From Niallia alba (GTDB taxonomy: Bacteria > Bacillota > Bacilli > Bacillales > Cytobacillaceae): DNA of 64,000 nt. The position numbers were made by a program, and so were the translations under genes. Under the pieces are notes generated by a model that ran no database searches, was not told the origin of the DNA, and worked only from the letters and a program-made list of their open reading frames with translations. Of the stretch, positions 8,871-21,623 are shown piece after piece (positions within the stretch are counted from its first letter, which is position 1; every line of letters begins with the position of its first letter). Location: NCBI RefSeq assembly GCF_012933555.1, contig NZ_JABBPK010000001.1, positions 3,884,001 to 3,948,000 of the forward strand, in the 5' to 3' direction.

Positions 8871-9251
8871 TTACACAGTCAATTCTAAAAGATTTCCTTC
8901 TGGATCTTCTATTACGCTTTCATAGTAGCCATCCCCTGTAATTCTTGGACCATTAACTAGGAGATACCCATCCTTTTGTAAGCGTTCAGTCAGCTGATTT
9001 ACAGCTTCCTTACTTCCTACAGAAAAAGCAATATGAGCCAAGCCAACCCTACCATTAACATCCGGCTTATCTATACCTGATTTGCGCATAAGTTCTATGC
9101 GAGCTCCCCCTATGTATGAAATAAAATATGACTCAAATTTCTTTTCTGTATTGTGATATTTTGCGTTTGCAATCCCATCAAAGTATGTCGTATAAAATTT
9201 TTTCATTTCCTCTAAATCATGGACCCAAATGGCTATATGTTCTATTTTCAT
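8871..9251 (-). CDS. VOC/glyoxalase-fold family protein
   Basis: 126 residues, a single vicinal-oxygen-chelate module pair beginning [20 protein letters not shown] and ending [11 protein letters not shown]. Candidate metal ligands are H5, E53/H72-type positions ([17 protein letters not shown]) and the terminal Glu. Members include glyoxalase I and dioxygenases, so a precise reaction cannot be assigned. Embedded in the sugar-uptake cluster. Confidence 0.85.
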   Translation of the reverse strand: MKIEHIAIWVHDLEEMKKFYTTYFDGIANAKYHNTEKKFESYFISYIGGARIELMRKSGIDKPDVNGRVGLAHIAFSVGSKEAVNQLTERLQKDGYLLVNGPRITGDGYYESVIEDPEGNLLELTV

Positions 9252-9273
9252 CTCTTCTCGCTCCTTTAAATGG

Positions 9274-10506
9274 TTAAACGGCTGTAGAGTTACCTTTTTT
9301 CGCCTTTTTATAATCCTTTTTATTTAATACAGCATTTAATTTTTCAGTGCCCCATAACATCATGGTAATAAAGCCTGCAATCATAAATGGAAAAATTCCT
9401 ATTGTCGAGTGGGCAGCAATAAAACCAAGGAGAGGGGGTAAAAATGTACTACCAGTATAAGCAACAGCCATCTGGTATCCCATTATTGTTTGAGAATGTT
9501 TCTTCCCAAATCTTGCAGGTGTTTCATGCAACATGCATGGAAATATCGGCGCTAATCCTAAGCCGACCATAATAAACCCTACCAATGACCAACTAGATGG
9601 AAATGGCAGTAACAGAAGTACGGCCCCAACTAACGCAATTATTTGTCCCAATCGTATAAGCTTGCGATTACTCATTTTCAAAGTAATAAAGCCAGTGATA
9701 AATCTACCGATTGTAATTCCAGCGTAATACATAGAAACCCATTTTGCCGCTACGTCGATAGATATATTTTTTATATTAACCAGGTAACTGCTTCCCCAGA
9801 GCCCCACTGTTGCTTCTGCCCCACAATAAAATAAGAAAGATAGCAAAGCTAGCTTAATTCCGCTAATTTCCCATGCCTTTTTATTATCAAATTCTGTCTC
9901 ATCCAATGAATTTTCGGGATTTTCTTGCTCATTCTTTTCATTAATCTTGCTGTTCTCTCCAACCTTTCTCCATAGAGGCAATGCGAAAAATAAAATAACC
10001 ACTAACGCAAATTGCATACCAGCAATAGCAAGATAACCACTTCTCCAGGAATTCTGCGTTGAAATAAATTGGGCCATAATTATCGGACCCATAGTGGCGC
10101 CAACACCCCAAAAGCAATGAAGCCAACTCATATGATGTGCTTTATAGTGTGTGGCAACATAATTATTTAATCCCGTATCAACTGCTCCAGCTCCCAATCC
10201 AAGGGGGATAGCAAATAGAAACAACCATATGATAGAAGGTGCCATATAAAACCCAAAAAGTGCTCCAGCTGTCATTAAACAGCTGATAAACGTAACCATG
10301 CCAGTTCCAAATTTTTTAAGTACTGCTCCACTGATAAAACTGGAAATAATCGTTCCACCAGCAATTGTCATAAACAGCACTCCTGCAGTTTCAAGTGGCG
10401 CCTTAAAATCTAATTGCATCAAAGACCATGACACACCCAATAATGAATCCGGTAAACCTAAACTGATAAAAGCCAAATAAATGATTACTAAAAAGAATGT
10501 TGCCAT
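9274..10506 (-). CDS. Major facilitator superfamily transporter, FucP/YfkF-like
   Basis: 410 residues with about 12 hydrophobic segments and a hydrophilic central loop at about 185-215 ([19 protein letters not shown]). The motif [16 protein letters not shown] recalls the sugar:proton symporters related to FucP. It sits 44 bp after the ROK regulator stop and likely imports the sugar sensed by that regulator. Substrate unknown. Confidence 0.85.
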   Translation of the reverse strand: MATFFLVIIYLAFISLGLPDSLLGVSWSLMQLDFKAPLETAGVLFMTIAGGTIISSFISGAVLKKFGTGMVTFISCLMTAGALFGFYMAPSIIWLFLFAIPLGLGAGAVDTGLNNYVATHYKAHHMSWLHCFWGVGATMGPIIMAQFISTQNSWRSGYLAIAGMQFALVVILFFALPLWRKVGENSKINEKNEQENPENSLDETEFDNKKAWEISGIKLALLSFLFYCGAEATVGLWGSSYLVNIKNISIDVAAKWVSMYYAGITIGRFITGFITLKMSNRKLIRLGQIIALVGAVLLLLPFPSSWSLVGFIMVGLGLAPIFPCMLHETPARFGKKHSQTIMGYQMAVAYTGSTFLPPLLGFIAAHSTIGIFPFMIAGFITMMLWGTEKLNAVLNKKDYKKAKKGNSTAV

Positions 10507-10550
10507 AGATAACCCCCGCCTTACTTTTCTAAAGATATTATTTTGTCTTA

Positions 10551-11579
10551 CTATATTTCAGCAATCATTAAATCGAGCCCAAGACTTTGTAATCCGTACA
10601 GATAATCTTGTTCCCAATCACTCATTATAAATTCGGGGAGATGTTCTGCTGGAATATAATTAGAGCTTTGTTTTTTTATTTGATTTATTGTTATTTGGTT
10701 GACTTCATCATCACAGAAGATAATCGTATGTGGATTAATAATTGCTACAAATGAAGCTACAAGTCTGCTTATTGCATCTATTTCAGCTTCTTTCGTAAAG
10801 ATTTTCTTTTTTCCAATTTCATTTTCAATAGCCTCTCCAAAATTCCGATCATCATATTGAGGGACAAATGAAACCTCCCCTGAAAAATAAGAGCTGCCTC
10901 TCACTACATCTCCATTGATAAGAATCCCAGCCCCTGGTCCATTTTGACCTGAATATAGATAGATAAGCGATTTATTTTTCTTATTCTCCTTACGAGCGTG
11001 ATATCCTAACACCGCTGCATTCATATCATTTTCTAATACAACAGGAATAGAAAAGTGATTTTCTAAGTATCCCTTCAAGTCGAAATTCTGGAGATGTTCA
11101 TATTCAGGTATATAGATAATTCGTCCATTATCGACTGAACCAGGTACACCAATCGAAATAGACCGTATTCTTGGATGTTTATTTTTTAACGCTTCCACAT
11201 ACTCGGTCAGCAACTTTACATTGTCATCCTTTAACGCACTAGAAGTTTTTCCAGCATCTTTGATTTCCCCTAGACAGTTAAACACAATATAATTCGTCAC
11301 TGTTCTTTCTAAAAAAATAGCTAGCCCTAACATATACTCTTGGTTATATGTATATCGCTTCGCCCTTCTACCGCCACTTGAATCGTCTAGACCAGCTGAT
11401 AGCAGTTCTCCATCCTTTTCCATCTGCGATATAAATTTACTAATCGTTGGGAAACTAATTCCTAATTTACTACTGAGCTCCACTTTCGTAGCACTTCCAT
11501 TAGATAAAAGGAATTGTCGAATATTTTGCGGAATGATAAATTTCATCGACTTTGGAGTTGTATCCACATCATTCACCAC
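10551..11579 (-). CDS. ROK-family transcriptional regulator
   Basis: 342 residues. An N-terminal winged helix-turn-helix (about 12-60, SKLGISFPTISKFISQMEKDG) is fused to a ROK domain with SIGVPGSVDNG and LENDMNAAVLGYHARKE. The cysteine zinc motif CxCGxxGCxE of typical ROK proteins is absent, so this is a divergent, probably non-catalytic sugar sensor. First gene of the cluster running to 7458. Two identical palindromes just upstream suggest autoregulation. Confidence 0.88.
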   Translation of the reverse strand: MVNDVDTTPKSMKFIIPQNIRQFLLSNGSATKVELSSKLGISFPTISKFISQMEKDGELLSAGLDDSSGGRRAKRYTYNQEYMLGLAIFLERTVTNYIVFNCLGEIKDAGKTSSALKDDNVKLLTEYVEALKNKHPRIRSISIGVPGSVDNGRIIYIPEYEHLQNFDLKGYLENHFSIPVVLENDMNAAVLGYHARKENKKNKSLIYLYSGQNGPGAGILINGDVVRGSSYFSGEVSFVPQYDDRNFGEAIENEIGKKKIFTKEAEIDAISRLVASFVAIINPHTIIFCDDEVNQITINQIKKQSSNYIPAEHLPEFIMSDWEQDYLYGLQSLGLDLMIAEI

Positions 11580-11591
11580 CCTTTCTATTCA

Positions 11592-11651
11592 ACTTATTAA
11601 AGATATTTAATAAGTGTCTAAAATAAAACTTATTAAAGATATTTAATAAGT
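11592..11651 (-). promoter_or_regulatory. Twin palindromic operators upstream of the ROK regulator
   Basis: Two identical 24-bp perfect palindromes lie at 11592-11615 and 11628-11651. Each has arms ACTTATTAAA and TTTAATAAGT around the spacer GATA, and they repeat every 36 bp. They begin 13 bp before the regulator's start codon. The AT-rich dyad form fits ROK/NagC/XylR-type binding sites. Confidence 0.75.
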
Positions 11652-11869
11652 ACTGAGGCTAATATAGCACACAAAATTACTGAAAGCAATTACATTTTAT
11701 TTGAAATTTTTCTATGCTAAAGATTGAAATGAAACTTTACTTTTACAAAAATGTAACCATATTATTCTTCATGACAGAAGACTTCGAAATGCTTCTATCA
11801 ACATTAAAAACTTTTAGATAAGTCACAACTATCACATCAATAATTTAGGAAGTATCCTTTTATAAAAAA

Positions 11870-11902
11870 GAAGAAGGCGAACTTCAAAAGTCCACCTTCT
11901 TC
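11870..11902 (-). terminator. Terminator of the suf operon
   Basis: GAAGAAGG and CCTTCTTC arms around a short loop, with the secondary pair GAACTT/AAGT inside. On the minus strand it follows the sufB stop by 10 bp and is followed by a run of T. Confidence 0.85.
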
Positions 11903-11912
11903 ACTAAAAATA

Positions 11913-13310
11913 TTAACCAATAGAACCTTCCATTTCGAACTTAATCAAACGGTTCATTTCTACTGCATATTCCATTGGTAATTCTTTTGTAAATGGCTCG
12001 ATAAAGCCCATTACGATCATTTCAGTTGCTTCTTCTTCCGAAATACCTCTACTCATTAAGTAGAATAACTGCTCTTCTGATACTTTCGAAACTTTTGCTT
12101 CGTGCTCTAATGAAATATTGTCATTTAAAATTTCATTGTATGGGATTGTATCAGATGTAGACTTGTTATCCATAATTAATGTGTCACATTCGATATTGGA
12201 ACGAGCACCATCTGCTTTACGTCCAAAATGAACAATACCACGGTATGTTACTTTTCCGCCTTGTTTCGAAATAGACTTAGAAACAATCGTAGAAGATGTG
12301 TTTGGAGCTAAATGAAGCATTTTTGCTCCCGCATCTTGGTGTTGACCTTTACCAGCAAGTGCGATCGATAAAGTCATCCCTCTTGCACCTTCACCTCTTA
12401 AGATTACAGCAGGATATTTCATCGTTAATTTAGAACCAATATTTCCATCGATCCATTCCATTGTAGCATTCGCATCACAAACAGCGCGCTTTGTAACTAG
12501 GTTGTATACGTTGTTTGCCCAGTTTTGAATCGTAGTATAACGGCAATATGCGTCCTTTTTGATAATGATTTCTACAACCGCACTATGAAGAGAGTTCGTT
12601 GTATATACTGGTGCAGTACATCCTTCTACATAATGAACACTTGCACCCTCATCCACGATGATTAACGTTCTTTCAAATTGCCCCATATTTTCTGAGTTAA
12701 TGCGGAAATATGCCTGTAATGGCGTATCTACTTTAATTCCTTTTGGAACATAGATGAAAGATCCACCAGACCATACAGCTGAGTTTAATGCAGCAAACTT
12801 ATTATCCGTAGGCGGGATAACTGTTGCCCAATGCTCACGGAAAATATCTTCATTCTCTCTTAATGCAGAATCCGTATCTTTGAAAACAATTCCCATTTTC
12901 TCTAGATCTTCCTGCATATTATGGTAAACAACTTCGGATTCATACTGAGCAGATACACCTGCTAAGTATTTTTGTTCAGCCTCTGGAATACCAAGTTTAT
13001 CAAATGTTTGTTTAATTTCATCTGGTACCTCATCCCAAGAACGCTCTGTTTTCTCTGACGGCTTTACATAATACGTAATTTCATCAAAGTTTAAAGCGGA
13101 CAGGTCTCCACCCCATTGTGGCATTGGCATTTTGTAAAAATGCTCTAATGATTTCAAGCGGAAGTCTAACATCCATTGTGGTTCAGCCTTCATTTTTGAA
13201 ATCTCTTCAACGATTTCTTTCGTTAATCCACGTTTAGAACGAAAGATAGAAACGTCTTTATCTGAAAATCCATATTTATAATCCCCAATATCGGGCATCT
13301 TTTTTGCCAT
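11913..13310 (-). CDS. sufB: Fe-S cluster assembly scaffold protein SufB
   Basis: 465 residues from ATG 13310 ([15 protein letters not shown]), almost the same as the B. subtilis protein I recall. SufB forms the SufBCD scaffold on which Fe-S clusters are built. An in-frame ATG at 13325 lies inside the Shine-Dalgarno itself (ATGGAGGAAAATGAA), so the downstream ATG, 8 bases after GGAGG, is the start. Last gene of sufCDSUB. Confidence 0.97.
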   Translation of the reverse strand: MAKKMPDIGDYKYGFSDKDVSIFRSKRGLTKEIVEEISKMKAEPQWMLDFRLKSLEHFYKMPMPQWGGDLSALNFDEITYYVKPSEKTERSWDEVPDEIKQTFDKLGIPEAEQKYLAGVSAQYESEVVYHNMQEDLEKMGIVFKDTDSALRENEDIFREHWATVIPPTDNKFAALNSAVWSGGSFIYVPKGIKVDTPLQAYFRINSENMGQFERTLIIVDEGASVHYVEGCTAPVYTTNSLHSAVVEIIIKKDAYCRYTTIQNWANNVYNLVTKRAVCDANATMEWIDGNIGSKLTMKYPAVILRGEGARGMTLSIALAGKGQHQDAGAKMLHLAPNTSSTIVSKSISKQGGKVTYRGIVHFGRKADGARSNIECDTLIMDNKSTSDTIPYNEILNDNISLEHEAKVSKVSEEQLFYLMSRGISEEEATEMIVMGFIEPFTKELPMEYAVEMNRLIKFEMEGSIG

Positions 13311-13349
13311 TTCATTTTCCTCCATTCTACATGCAACCTTGGTGGTAAG

Positions 13350-16313
<2,964 letters not shown>

Positions 16314-16332
16314 TGGTCAATCCTCCTAACGA

Positions 16333-17127
16333 TTACGCTTCTTGTTCAACAGTTTCGTCTTCAATACCTAGCTCTTTTTTAATCCAATCATATCCTTCTG
16401 CTTCTAAGCGTTGAGCAAGTTCTGGACCGCCAGATTTAACAACACGACCTTGCATCATTACGTGAACGTAGTCAGGAGTGATGTAATTTAATAAACGTTG
16501 GTAGTGAGTAATAATTAAGCAACCGAAATCTTCTTTACGCTCTTCACGCATTTTGTTGATTCCTTTTGAAACAACTTTCAATGCATCGATGTCCAAACCA
16601 GAATCGATTTCATCTAAAATAGCAATTTTTGGATTTAACATCATTAATTGAAGGATTTCATTACGTTTTTTCTCCCCACCAGAGAAACCTTCGTTTAAAT
16701 AACGTTGAGCCATATCAGGATCCATTTCTAAGTATTCCATGTTTTCATCCATTTTACGGATAAACTTCATTAATGAAATTTCATTACCTTCACCTAAACG
16801 GCTGTTTAAAGCTGAACGTAAAAAGTCAGCATTTGTTACACCGCTAATTTCACTTGGATATTGCATTGCTAAAAATAAACCTGCACGAGCGCGCTCATCT
16901 ACTTCCATTTCTAATACATCTTCATCATCAAGACTTACATCACCGCTAGTTACTTCATATTTTGGGTGACCCATGATTGCAGAAGATAAAGTAGATTTAC
17001 CAGTTCCGTTTGGTCCCATGATTGCGTGAATTTCTCCACCCTTTATTTCTAAGTTAAGACCTTTAATAATTTCTTTTTCTTCGATTGAAACATGTAAATC
17101 ATTAATGACTAATTTAGGTTGACTCAT
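16333..17127 (-). CDS. sufC: Fe-S cluster assembly ATPase SufC
   Basis: 264 residues from ATG 17127 (MSQPKLVI). ABC-type ATPase with Walker A GPNGTGKST (38-46), signature FSGGEKKRNEI and Walker B AILDEIDSGLD. Powers rearrangement of SufBD. As in sufB, an upstream in-frame ATG (17142) is part of the Shine-Dalgarno (ATGGAGG), so the second ATG, 8 bases later, is taken. First gene of the operon. Confidence 0.97.
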   Translation of the reverse strand: MSQPKLVINDLHVSIEEKEIIKGLNLEIKGGEIHAIMGPNGTGKSTLSSAIMGHPKYEVTSGDVSLDDEDVLEMEVDERARAGLFLAMQYPSEISGVTNADFLRSALNSRLGEGNEISLMKFIRKMDENMEYLEMDPDMAQRYLNEGFSGGEKKRNEILQLMMLNPKIAILDEIDSGLDIDALKVVSKGINKMREERKEDFGCLIITHYQRLLNYITPDYVHVMMQGRVVKSGGPELAQRLEAEGYDWIKKELGIEDETVEQEA

Positions 17128-17662
17128 ATTATATACCTCCATAGTAAAAAGAAGTTTTGTTCACAAAATTGTCGAAACTTCATTATCAATTTATTATCAT
17201 TCTAATCTTATAACAAATAAAATCTGATAGCAACCTATTGATTCCTGTTACATAAGGAAAATTCACCTAAAACAAATAAATCCCCTGATTCACTTTCAAA
17301 AAAATATGTATTCTTTAAAAATGAAACAACTTCTTCCCTTATTATAAATAAAACAATATACTTGCATAAATGATTTGCCTTAGATTTATTTAATAAACTC
17401 CGTTAAATTCTTTCTATCAACAGCTTCGTTTTAGTATTTATACACCCTTTAAATTTAGCCCTAGTACTTATCGGAAAAGTAATCCTGAAAACTCATTCCT
17501 ATGTAAAGAAACATATGTTCCCAATAATCTTTTTCAAAATAAAAAAAATGCCCCTATAAAGACCTGCACACATGCTATATCCATTATTGATAGAACTGAC
17601 TTAATTCTCAATTGGATATACACTTTGTGTTTTGGTCTTTTATAGGAACATCTTTTTAATCA
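17128..17662. other. Intergenic region between metQ and sufC
   Basis: About 535 bp, very AT-rich. It must hold the suf promoter, which I could not place with a clear -35/-10 pair. The only evident structure is the nested hairpin next to metQ (17541-17646). Confidence 0.5.
17541..17646 (-). terminator. Long nested stem-loop terminator downstream of metQ
   Basis: On the minus strand CCTATAAAAGACC (17646-17634) pairs with GGTCTTTATAGG (17564-17553), and inside it TATATCC pairs with GGATATA. The stem ends in GGGGCA followed by eight T. It starts 17 bp after the metQ stop. The ~70-base loop region makes it longer than an ordinary terminator. Confidence 0.7.
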
Positions 17663-18511
17663 TTATTCATTAACTGGTACAACTGCACCTTTATATTCCG
17701 TATTAATGAAATCTTGAATTTCTTTTGAATGTAATACTTCTACTAAAGTTTTGATATCTTCTCTATTTTCGTCTCCCTTACGAACCGTAATAATATTCGC
17801 ATATGGAGATTCGCTTCCTTCAATTTCAATGGAATCTTCCACAGGGTTTAGACCTGCATCTAATGCATAGTTTGCATTGATAACAACAGCGTCCCCTTCA
17901 TTATTATTAAAAATTTGTGGAAGTAAAGCTGGCTCATAATCTGCTTTTAATTGAACATTTTTTGGATTTTCAACAATGTCTTCTATTGTTGCATTTACTT
18001 TGTCGATTCCATCTTTAAGTTTAATTAATCCACCTTTTTCTAAAAGAGAAAGCACACGACCATGCTCGGCAACAGAGTTACTTAGAATAATAGTTGCTCC
18101 ATCTGGAAGCTCATCTAAACTTTTATATTCCTTAGAGAAAACAGCCATTGGCTCAATATGAATTCCACCAGCATTTACAAACTCATAACCATTCTCTTTA
18201 ATTTGTTGGTTCAAATATGGAATATGTTGAAAATAGTTTGCATCGATTTCTTTTGATTCTAAAGCTTTATTTGGTAATACATAATCTTGGAAAGGAACGA
18301 TTTCTAAATCAATTCCTTTTTCTTCAAGAATCGGCTTCGCTTTTTCTAAAATTTCTGCATGTGGTACATTGGAAGCACCTACTACTAATTTAGTTGTTTC
18401 TTTGTCTGTGTTAGAAGCACCACTTTCCTTGCTATCATCGTTAGAGCTTCCGCATGCAGCAAGAACAAATACAAATGTTAACGCAATAAGTAAAGACCAT
18501 AATTTTTTCAT
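17663..18511 (-). CDS. metQ: Methionine-binding lipoprotein MetQ
   Basis: 282 residues of the NlpA family. N-terminal lipoprotein signal peptide with lipobox LAAC (about residues 17-20), then a DSKESGASNTDKE linker. The NlpA fold is indicated by VGASNVPHAEILE and NYFQHIPYL. Delivers D/L-methionine to MetNP. It lies 12 bp after metP. Confidence 0.95.
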   Translation of the reverse strand: MKKLWSLLIALTFVFVLAACGSSNDDSKESGASNTDKETTKLVVGASNVPHAEILEKAKPILEEKGIDLEIVPFQDYVLPNKALESKEIDANYFQHIPYLNQQIKENGYEFVNAGGIHIEPMAVFSKEYKSLDELPDGATIILSNSVAEHGRVLSLLEKGGLIKLKDGIDKVNATIEDIVENPKNVQLKADYEPALLPQIFNNNEGDAVVINANYALDAGLNPVEDSIEIEGSESPYANIITVRKGDENREDIKTLVEVLHSKEIQDFINTEYKGAVVPVNE

Positions 18512-18523
18512 GTGTTATTCTCC

Positions 18524-19192
18524 TTATCTTTTATCTATTTTGTTTGTTATAAAATCACCAATAAATTGGATGATAAAAACAATGATTAATATAATAACAG
18601 TTGAAACAAGTGTCACATCACCATTACCTCTTTGGAATCCTTGTAAGTAGGCTAGATTCCCAAGCCCTCCTGCACCAATAATTCCAGCCATTGCAGTAGA
18701 TCCTACTAATGCAATTGTCGTAACAGTAATCCCAGACACAAGAGCAGGCATGGATTCTGGTAATAAAACTTTAAAGATAACAGTAATTGGTTTTGCACCC
18801 ATTGACTTTGCTGCTTCAATAACACCTTTATCCACTTCTCGAAGTCCTATTTCCACAAGCCTTGCATAAAATGGAGCAGCTCCAATTATTAGAGAAGGTA
18901 AAGCAGCTTTTGGTCCAATCATTGTCCCAATTAGCAAGGTCGTTAATGGAATTAATAAAACTAATAAAATAATAAAAGGAATAGACCGGAAAATATTTAC
19001 GATTGCACTGATGATTCTATTAAAAAAGACATTATTCCACATATTTCCTTTATCCGTTAAAAACAACGTAATTCCGAGAATAATTCCGAGTATAAAGGTA
19101 AAAATAATCGAGAATCCAGTCATAAATAGGGTCTCTTTAGTGGCATTCCACATGATTTCCCAATTTACATTTGGTAATAAGCTTTCCATCAT
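18524..19192 (-). CDS. metP: Methionine ABC transporter permease MetP/MetI
   Basis: 222 residues, five membrane segments, with the permease EAA loop (EAAKSMGAKPITVIFKVLLPES). Its ATG overlaps the metN stop (ATGA), so translation is coupled. Forms the membrane channel with MetN. Confidence 0.95.
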   Translation of the reverse strand: MMESLLPNVNWEIMWNATKETLFMTGFSIIFTFILGIILGITLFLTDKGNMWNNVFFNRIISAIVNIFRSIPFIILLVLLIPLTTLLIGTMIGPKAALPSLIIGAAPFYARLVEIGLREVDKGVIEAAKSMGAKPITVIFKVLLPESMPALVSGITVTTIALVGSTAMAGIIGAGGLGNLAYLQGFQRGNGDVTLVSTVIILIIVFIIQFIGDFITNKIDKR

Positions 19193-20220
19193 CCTTCAAT
19201 CACCTCCACACTAATTTCTTGTGCATGCAGGTATTGAATTGCTTTATCTATTTCCTCTTGCTCTCCATCCAGATGGATATATAATGTTCCATATGAGCCA
19301 TTTTGAGTCGGAGAAATTTTACCTTGAATGATATTCACAGAAACCGAAAAAGCGCGAATAAGATTAGTAATAACAGGCTGTTCAGCACTTTCGCCAACAA
19401 ATCCTAACATGACGATGCTTCCTGTTTTATATTGTGCTATTAAATGTTCGATTGTATCCTTCGCATCTTCTGGTTCAATTACTTGTTGAACAAAACGTTT
19501 CGTGATTTCTTTCTTCGGCTGTTTAAAGACATCAATCACTGGCCCCGTTTCTACTACTTTCCCATCTTCCATCACGGCTACTCGATGACAAATCTTTCGA
19601 ATAACATGCATTTCATGAGTGATAAGAACGATAGTAAGACCAAGACGTTTATTAATGTCTACTAACAAATCTAAGATTGCATCTGTTGTTTGTGGATCCA
19701 ATGCAGATGTTGCTTCATCACAAAGAAGTACTTTCGGATCACTAGCAAGTGCTCTTGCGATACCAACTCGCTGCTTTTGCCCACCGCTTAATTGAGAAGG
19801 ATAAGCGTCCTCTCGTCCTTCCAATCCAACTAACTTGATTAACTCCAATACTTTCTTGTCTCTTGCTGTTTTTTTTACTCCTGCTATTTCTAAAGGAAAA
19901 GCTATATTTTCTTTTACCGTTCTTGACCATAACAGATTAAAATGTTGAAAAATCATACTGATTTCTTGTCTCGCCTTACGAAGCTTGCTTCCCTTTATTT
20001 TGGAAACTTCGTGACCTGCAACCGAAACACTTCCTTCAGTAGGAATCTCCAATCCGTTCAGCATTCTGATTAATGTACTTTTACCTGCACCACTATATCC
20101 TATTATTCCAAATATCTCTCCTGAATGGATATTTAAATCCACATGATCAACTGCAGTGACCTTCCCACTTCTAGAGGAGTATATTTTTTTTACTGAGTTG
20201 ACATTAATCAATGTGTTCAC
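19189..20220 (-). CDS. metN: Methionine ABC transporter ATPase MetN
   Basis: 343 residues. Walker A GYSGAGKS (41-48), signature [15 protein letters not shown], Walker B VLLCDEATSALD, and the C-terminal NIL domain (about 265-340) that senses methionine in this family. First gene of metNPQ, under control of the SAM riboswitch upstream. Confidence 0.96.
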   Translation of the reverse strand: MNTLINVNSVKKIYSSRSGKVTAVDHVDLNIHSGEIFGIIGYSGAGKSTLIRMLNGLEIPTEGSVSVAGHEVSKIKGSKLRKARQEISMIFQHFNLLWSRTVKENIAFPLEIAGVKKTARDKKVLELIKLVGLEGREDAYPSQLSGGQKQRVGIARALASDPKVLLCDEATSALDPQTTDAILDLLVDINKRLGLTIVLITHEMHVIRKICHRVAVMEDGKVVETGPVIDVFKQPKKEITKRFVQQVIEPEDAKDTIEHLIAQYKTGSIVMLGFVGESAEQPVITNLIRAFSVSVNIIQGKISPTQNGSYGTLYIHLDGEQEEIDKAIQYLHAQEISVEVIEG

Positions 20221-20300
20221 CTACTTCTATTTAAAATTACTCTATCGATCACTATATTAAAATAGTTTTTAACAAAACACATCATATCATTCCAAATAAT

Positions 20301-20339
20301 AAAAAAACCTTTCTGCAAGATGAGCAGAAAGGTTTTTTT
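20301..20339 (-). terminator. Riboswitch-controlled terminator before metN
   Basis: Perfect stem AAAAAAACCTTTCTGC/GCAGAAAGGTTTTTTT with a short loop, immediately downstream of the SAM riboswitch and about 80 bp before the metN start. The T-run on the minus strand marks it as the expression platform. Confidence 0.93.
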
Positions 20340-20356
20340 ATTAATAATATCCCTTT

Positions 20357-20462
20357 CTCTCATCTATCAAAGCTAAACGCTTTGTGTGAATTGGCACCGT
20401 TTCAGTATACTGACGGTTGCCGGGTTTCATAGGGCACATCCCTCCACCTCTCTTGATAAGAG
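20357..20462 (-). ncRNA. SAM-I (S-box) riboswitch
   Basis: On the minus strand the S-box consensus is plain: CTCTTATC opens P1, followed by AAGAGAGGTGGAGGGA, then GAAACCCGGCAACC, GGTGCCAATTC and the closing strand GATGAGAG. The first P1 strand is at 20462-20455 and the second at 20364-20357. High SAM should favour the terminator at 20301-20339 and turn off metNPQ. The riboswitch, terminator and metN are contiguous and in the same orientation. Confidence 0.97.
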
Positions 20463-20744
20463 TTCTTTATCTATATGAAATTTTAAATTCGTTAATATGA
20501 TAGATGTAATTTACCATTTCCCGATATTAGTGTCAATACATTTTTTAATATAATATTTTTTCTGAATTTTCAATTTATTACGTAAGGTTTTCTAACATAA
20601 TTAATCAGGGAAGCACAGTTGGATTTAGTGATGAAGCTGATAAAGATTCCCCTAAAAAAACAACCTGAAATATACTTCATTTTCTGTGCGAAAATGAGCT
20701 TCCAGGTGAGCATCAACTCTTATTTTCAGTTTAGATTTCCATCT
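20463..20744. other. Intergenic region between the SAM riboswitch and yusD
   Basis: AT-rich, about 280 bp. It should contain the met promoter and the 3' end of the yusD transcript. No clear box pair or gene was seen. Confidence 0.4.
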
Positions 20745-21098
20745 TTAACCGGTTCGATTTACAGGCTGTGAATTACTTAAGAAAAACAAAGATTCCAGTA
20801 AAAGAATTTTTCTTAAAGAACCTTCTAGTTGAATCAATTCACTTTTTTTCGCTTTTCTAAGAAGAATCTCACCCGTCGAAACCTTCATTATACTATCTCT
20901 TTCTCCCGTTAACCATACATCTGGATTTTCATCTGTCATCCTTCTCCATGAAAAACGATTGTCCCTTAACTCCATTATATAGACATCATTTTGGCATGAT
21001 ATCGCTAATGAAAGCGAAGTGTTTCGAAATAATGGTTTTAAAGACTCTTTACGATTCAACTTATCTACAAAACTTTTCATCCACTCCTGCAAAAGCAT
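20745..21098 (-). CDS. yusD: YusD-like small protein with SCP2-type fold
   Basis: 117 residues. The pattern of a hydrophobic strand, NPDVWLTGERDSIMKVSTGE, then LEGSLRKILLLESLF matches SCP2 sterol-carrier-like domains. The location between metN and yusE is that of B. subtilis yusD. No catalytic residues are known and the function is unknown. Confidence 0.7.
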   Translation of the reverse strand: MLLQEWMKSFVDKLNRKESLKPLFRNTSLSLAISCQNDVYIMELRDNRFSWRRMTDENPDVWLTGERDSIMKVSTGEILLRKAKKSELIQLEGSLRKILLLESLFFLSNSQPVNRTG

Positions 21099-21588
21099 CT
21101 CCTACTTTCTGCCGAACAATCTTATATTACTTATTCTTGCAAGAATAGAAAAAAACCTTTTTTGTTAAGGACAATCTTTTGGAAAATCTGTTTTGGAATC
21201 AATATTGGTAGTCGGGGATTTCAAAGGGTAGCATTTTGAGAAGAGCCGATCTATTACCTTATTGCTCCTCTTGTGAGCAAAAGGGCTTTGATCGGGCTTC
21301 TCTGTTCCCTTCTTCCCTTCTCTTGTGAGTAAACGGGCTCTGATCGGGCTTCTCTGTTCCCTTCTTCTCTTCTCTTGTGAGTAAACGGGCTTTGATCGGG
21401 CTTCTCTATTCCCTTCTTCTCTTCTCTTGTGAGTAAACGGGCTCTGATCGGGCTTCTCTGTTCCCTTCTTCCCTTCTCTTGTGAGTAAACGGGCTCTGAT
21501 CAGGCTTCTCTGTTCCCTTCTTCTCTCCCATTCAAGGCAAATTGGCTTTCACTGATTAAAATACTTTGTATTATAATCGCAAATAAAA
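21099..21588. other. Intergenic region between yusE and yusD, containing a minisatellite
   Basis: About 490 bp. More than half is the 52-bp tandem array (21271-21531), with unremarkable AT-rich sequence on either side. I see no trace of yusG, which I recall in this neighbourhood in B. subtilis, though not at this exact position. Confidence 0.5.
21271..21531. repeat. Minisatellite, five units of 52 bp
   Basis: Units start with TTGTGAG at 21271, 21323, 21375, 21427 and 21479, an exact 52-bp period. Each carries the core GGGCTCTGATCGGGCTTCTC or a one- or two-base variant. The period is not a multiple of 3, so it is not a coding repeat. The first unit is the most divergent (GAGCAAAAGGG for GAGTAAACGGG). 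Confidence 0.9.
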
Positions 21589-21623
21589 GAAAGACCCTTT
21601 CATCCACGGAAAAGGGTCTTTCT
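21589..21623 (-). terminator. Terminator after yusE
   Basis: AGAAAGACCCTTT pairs with AAAGGGTCTTTCT around a 10-base loop and overlaps the yusE stop codon. T-rich on the minus-strand exit side. Confidence 0.85.

Larger units (their letters stand above)
11580..11912. other. Intergenic region between the ROK cluster and the suf operon
   Basis: 333 bp. It holds the twin operators (11592-11651) and the suf terminator (11870-11902). The remainder is AT-rich and shows no other feature. Confidence 0.6.

Noticed and set aside
21271-21531. CRISPR array
   Set aside because: The whole 52-bp unit repeats, with no variable spacers.
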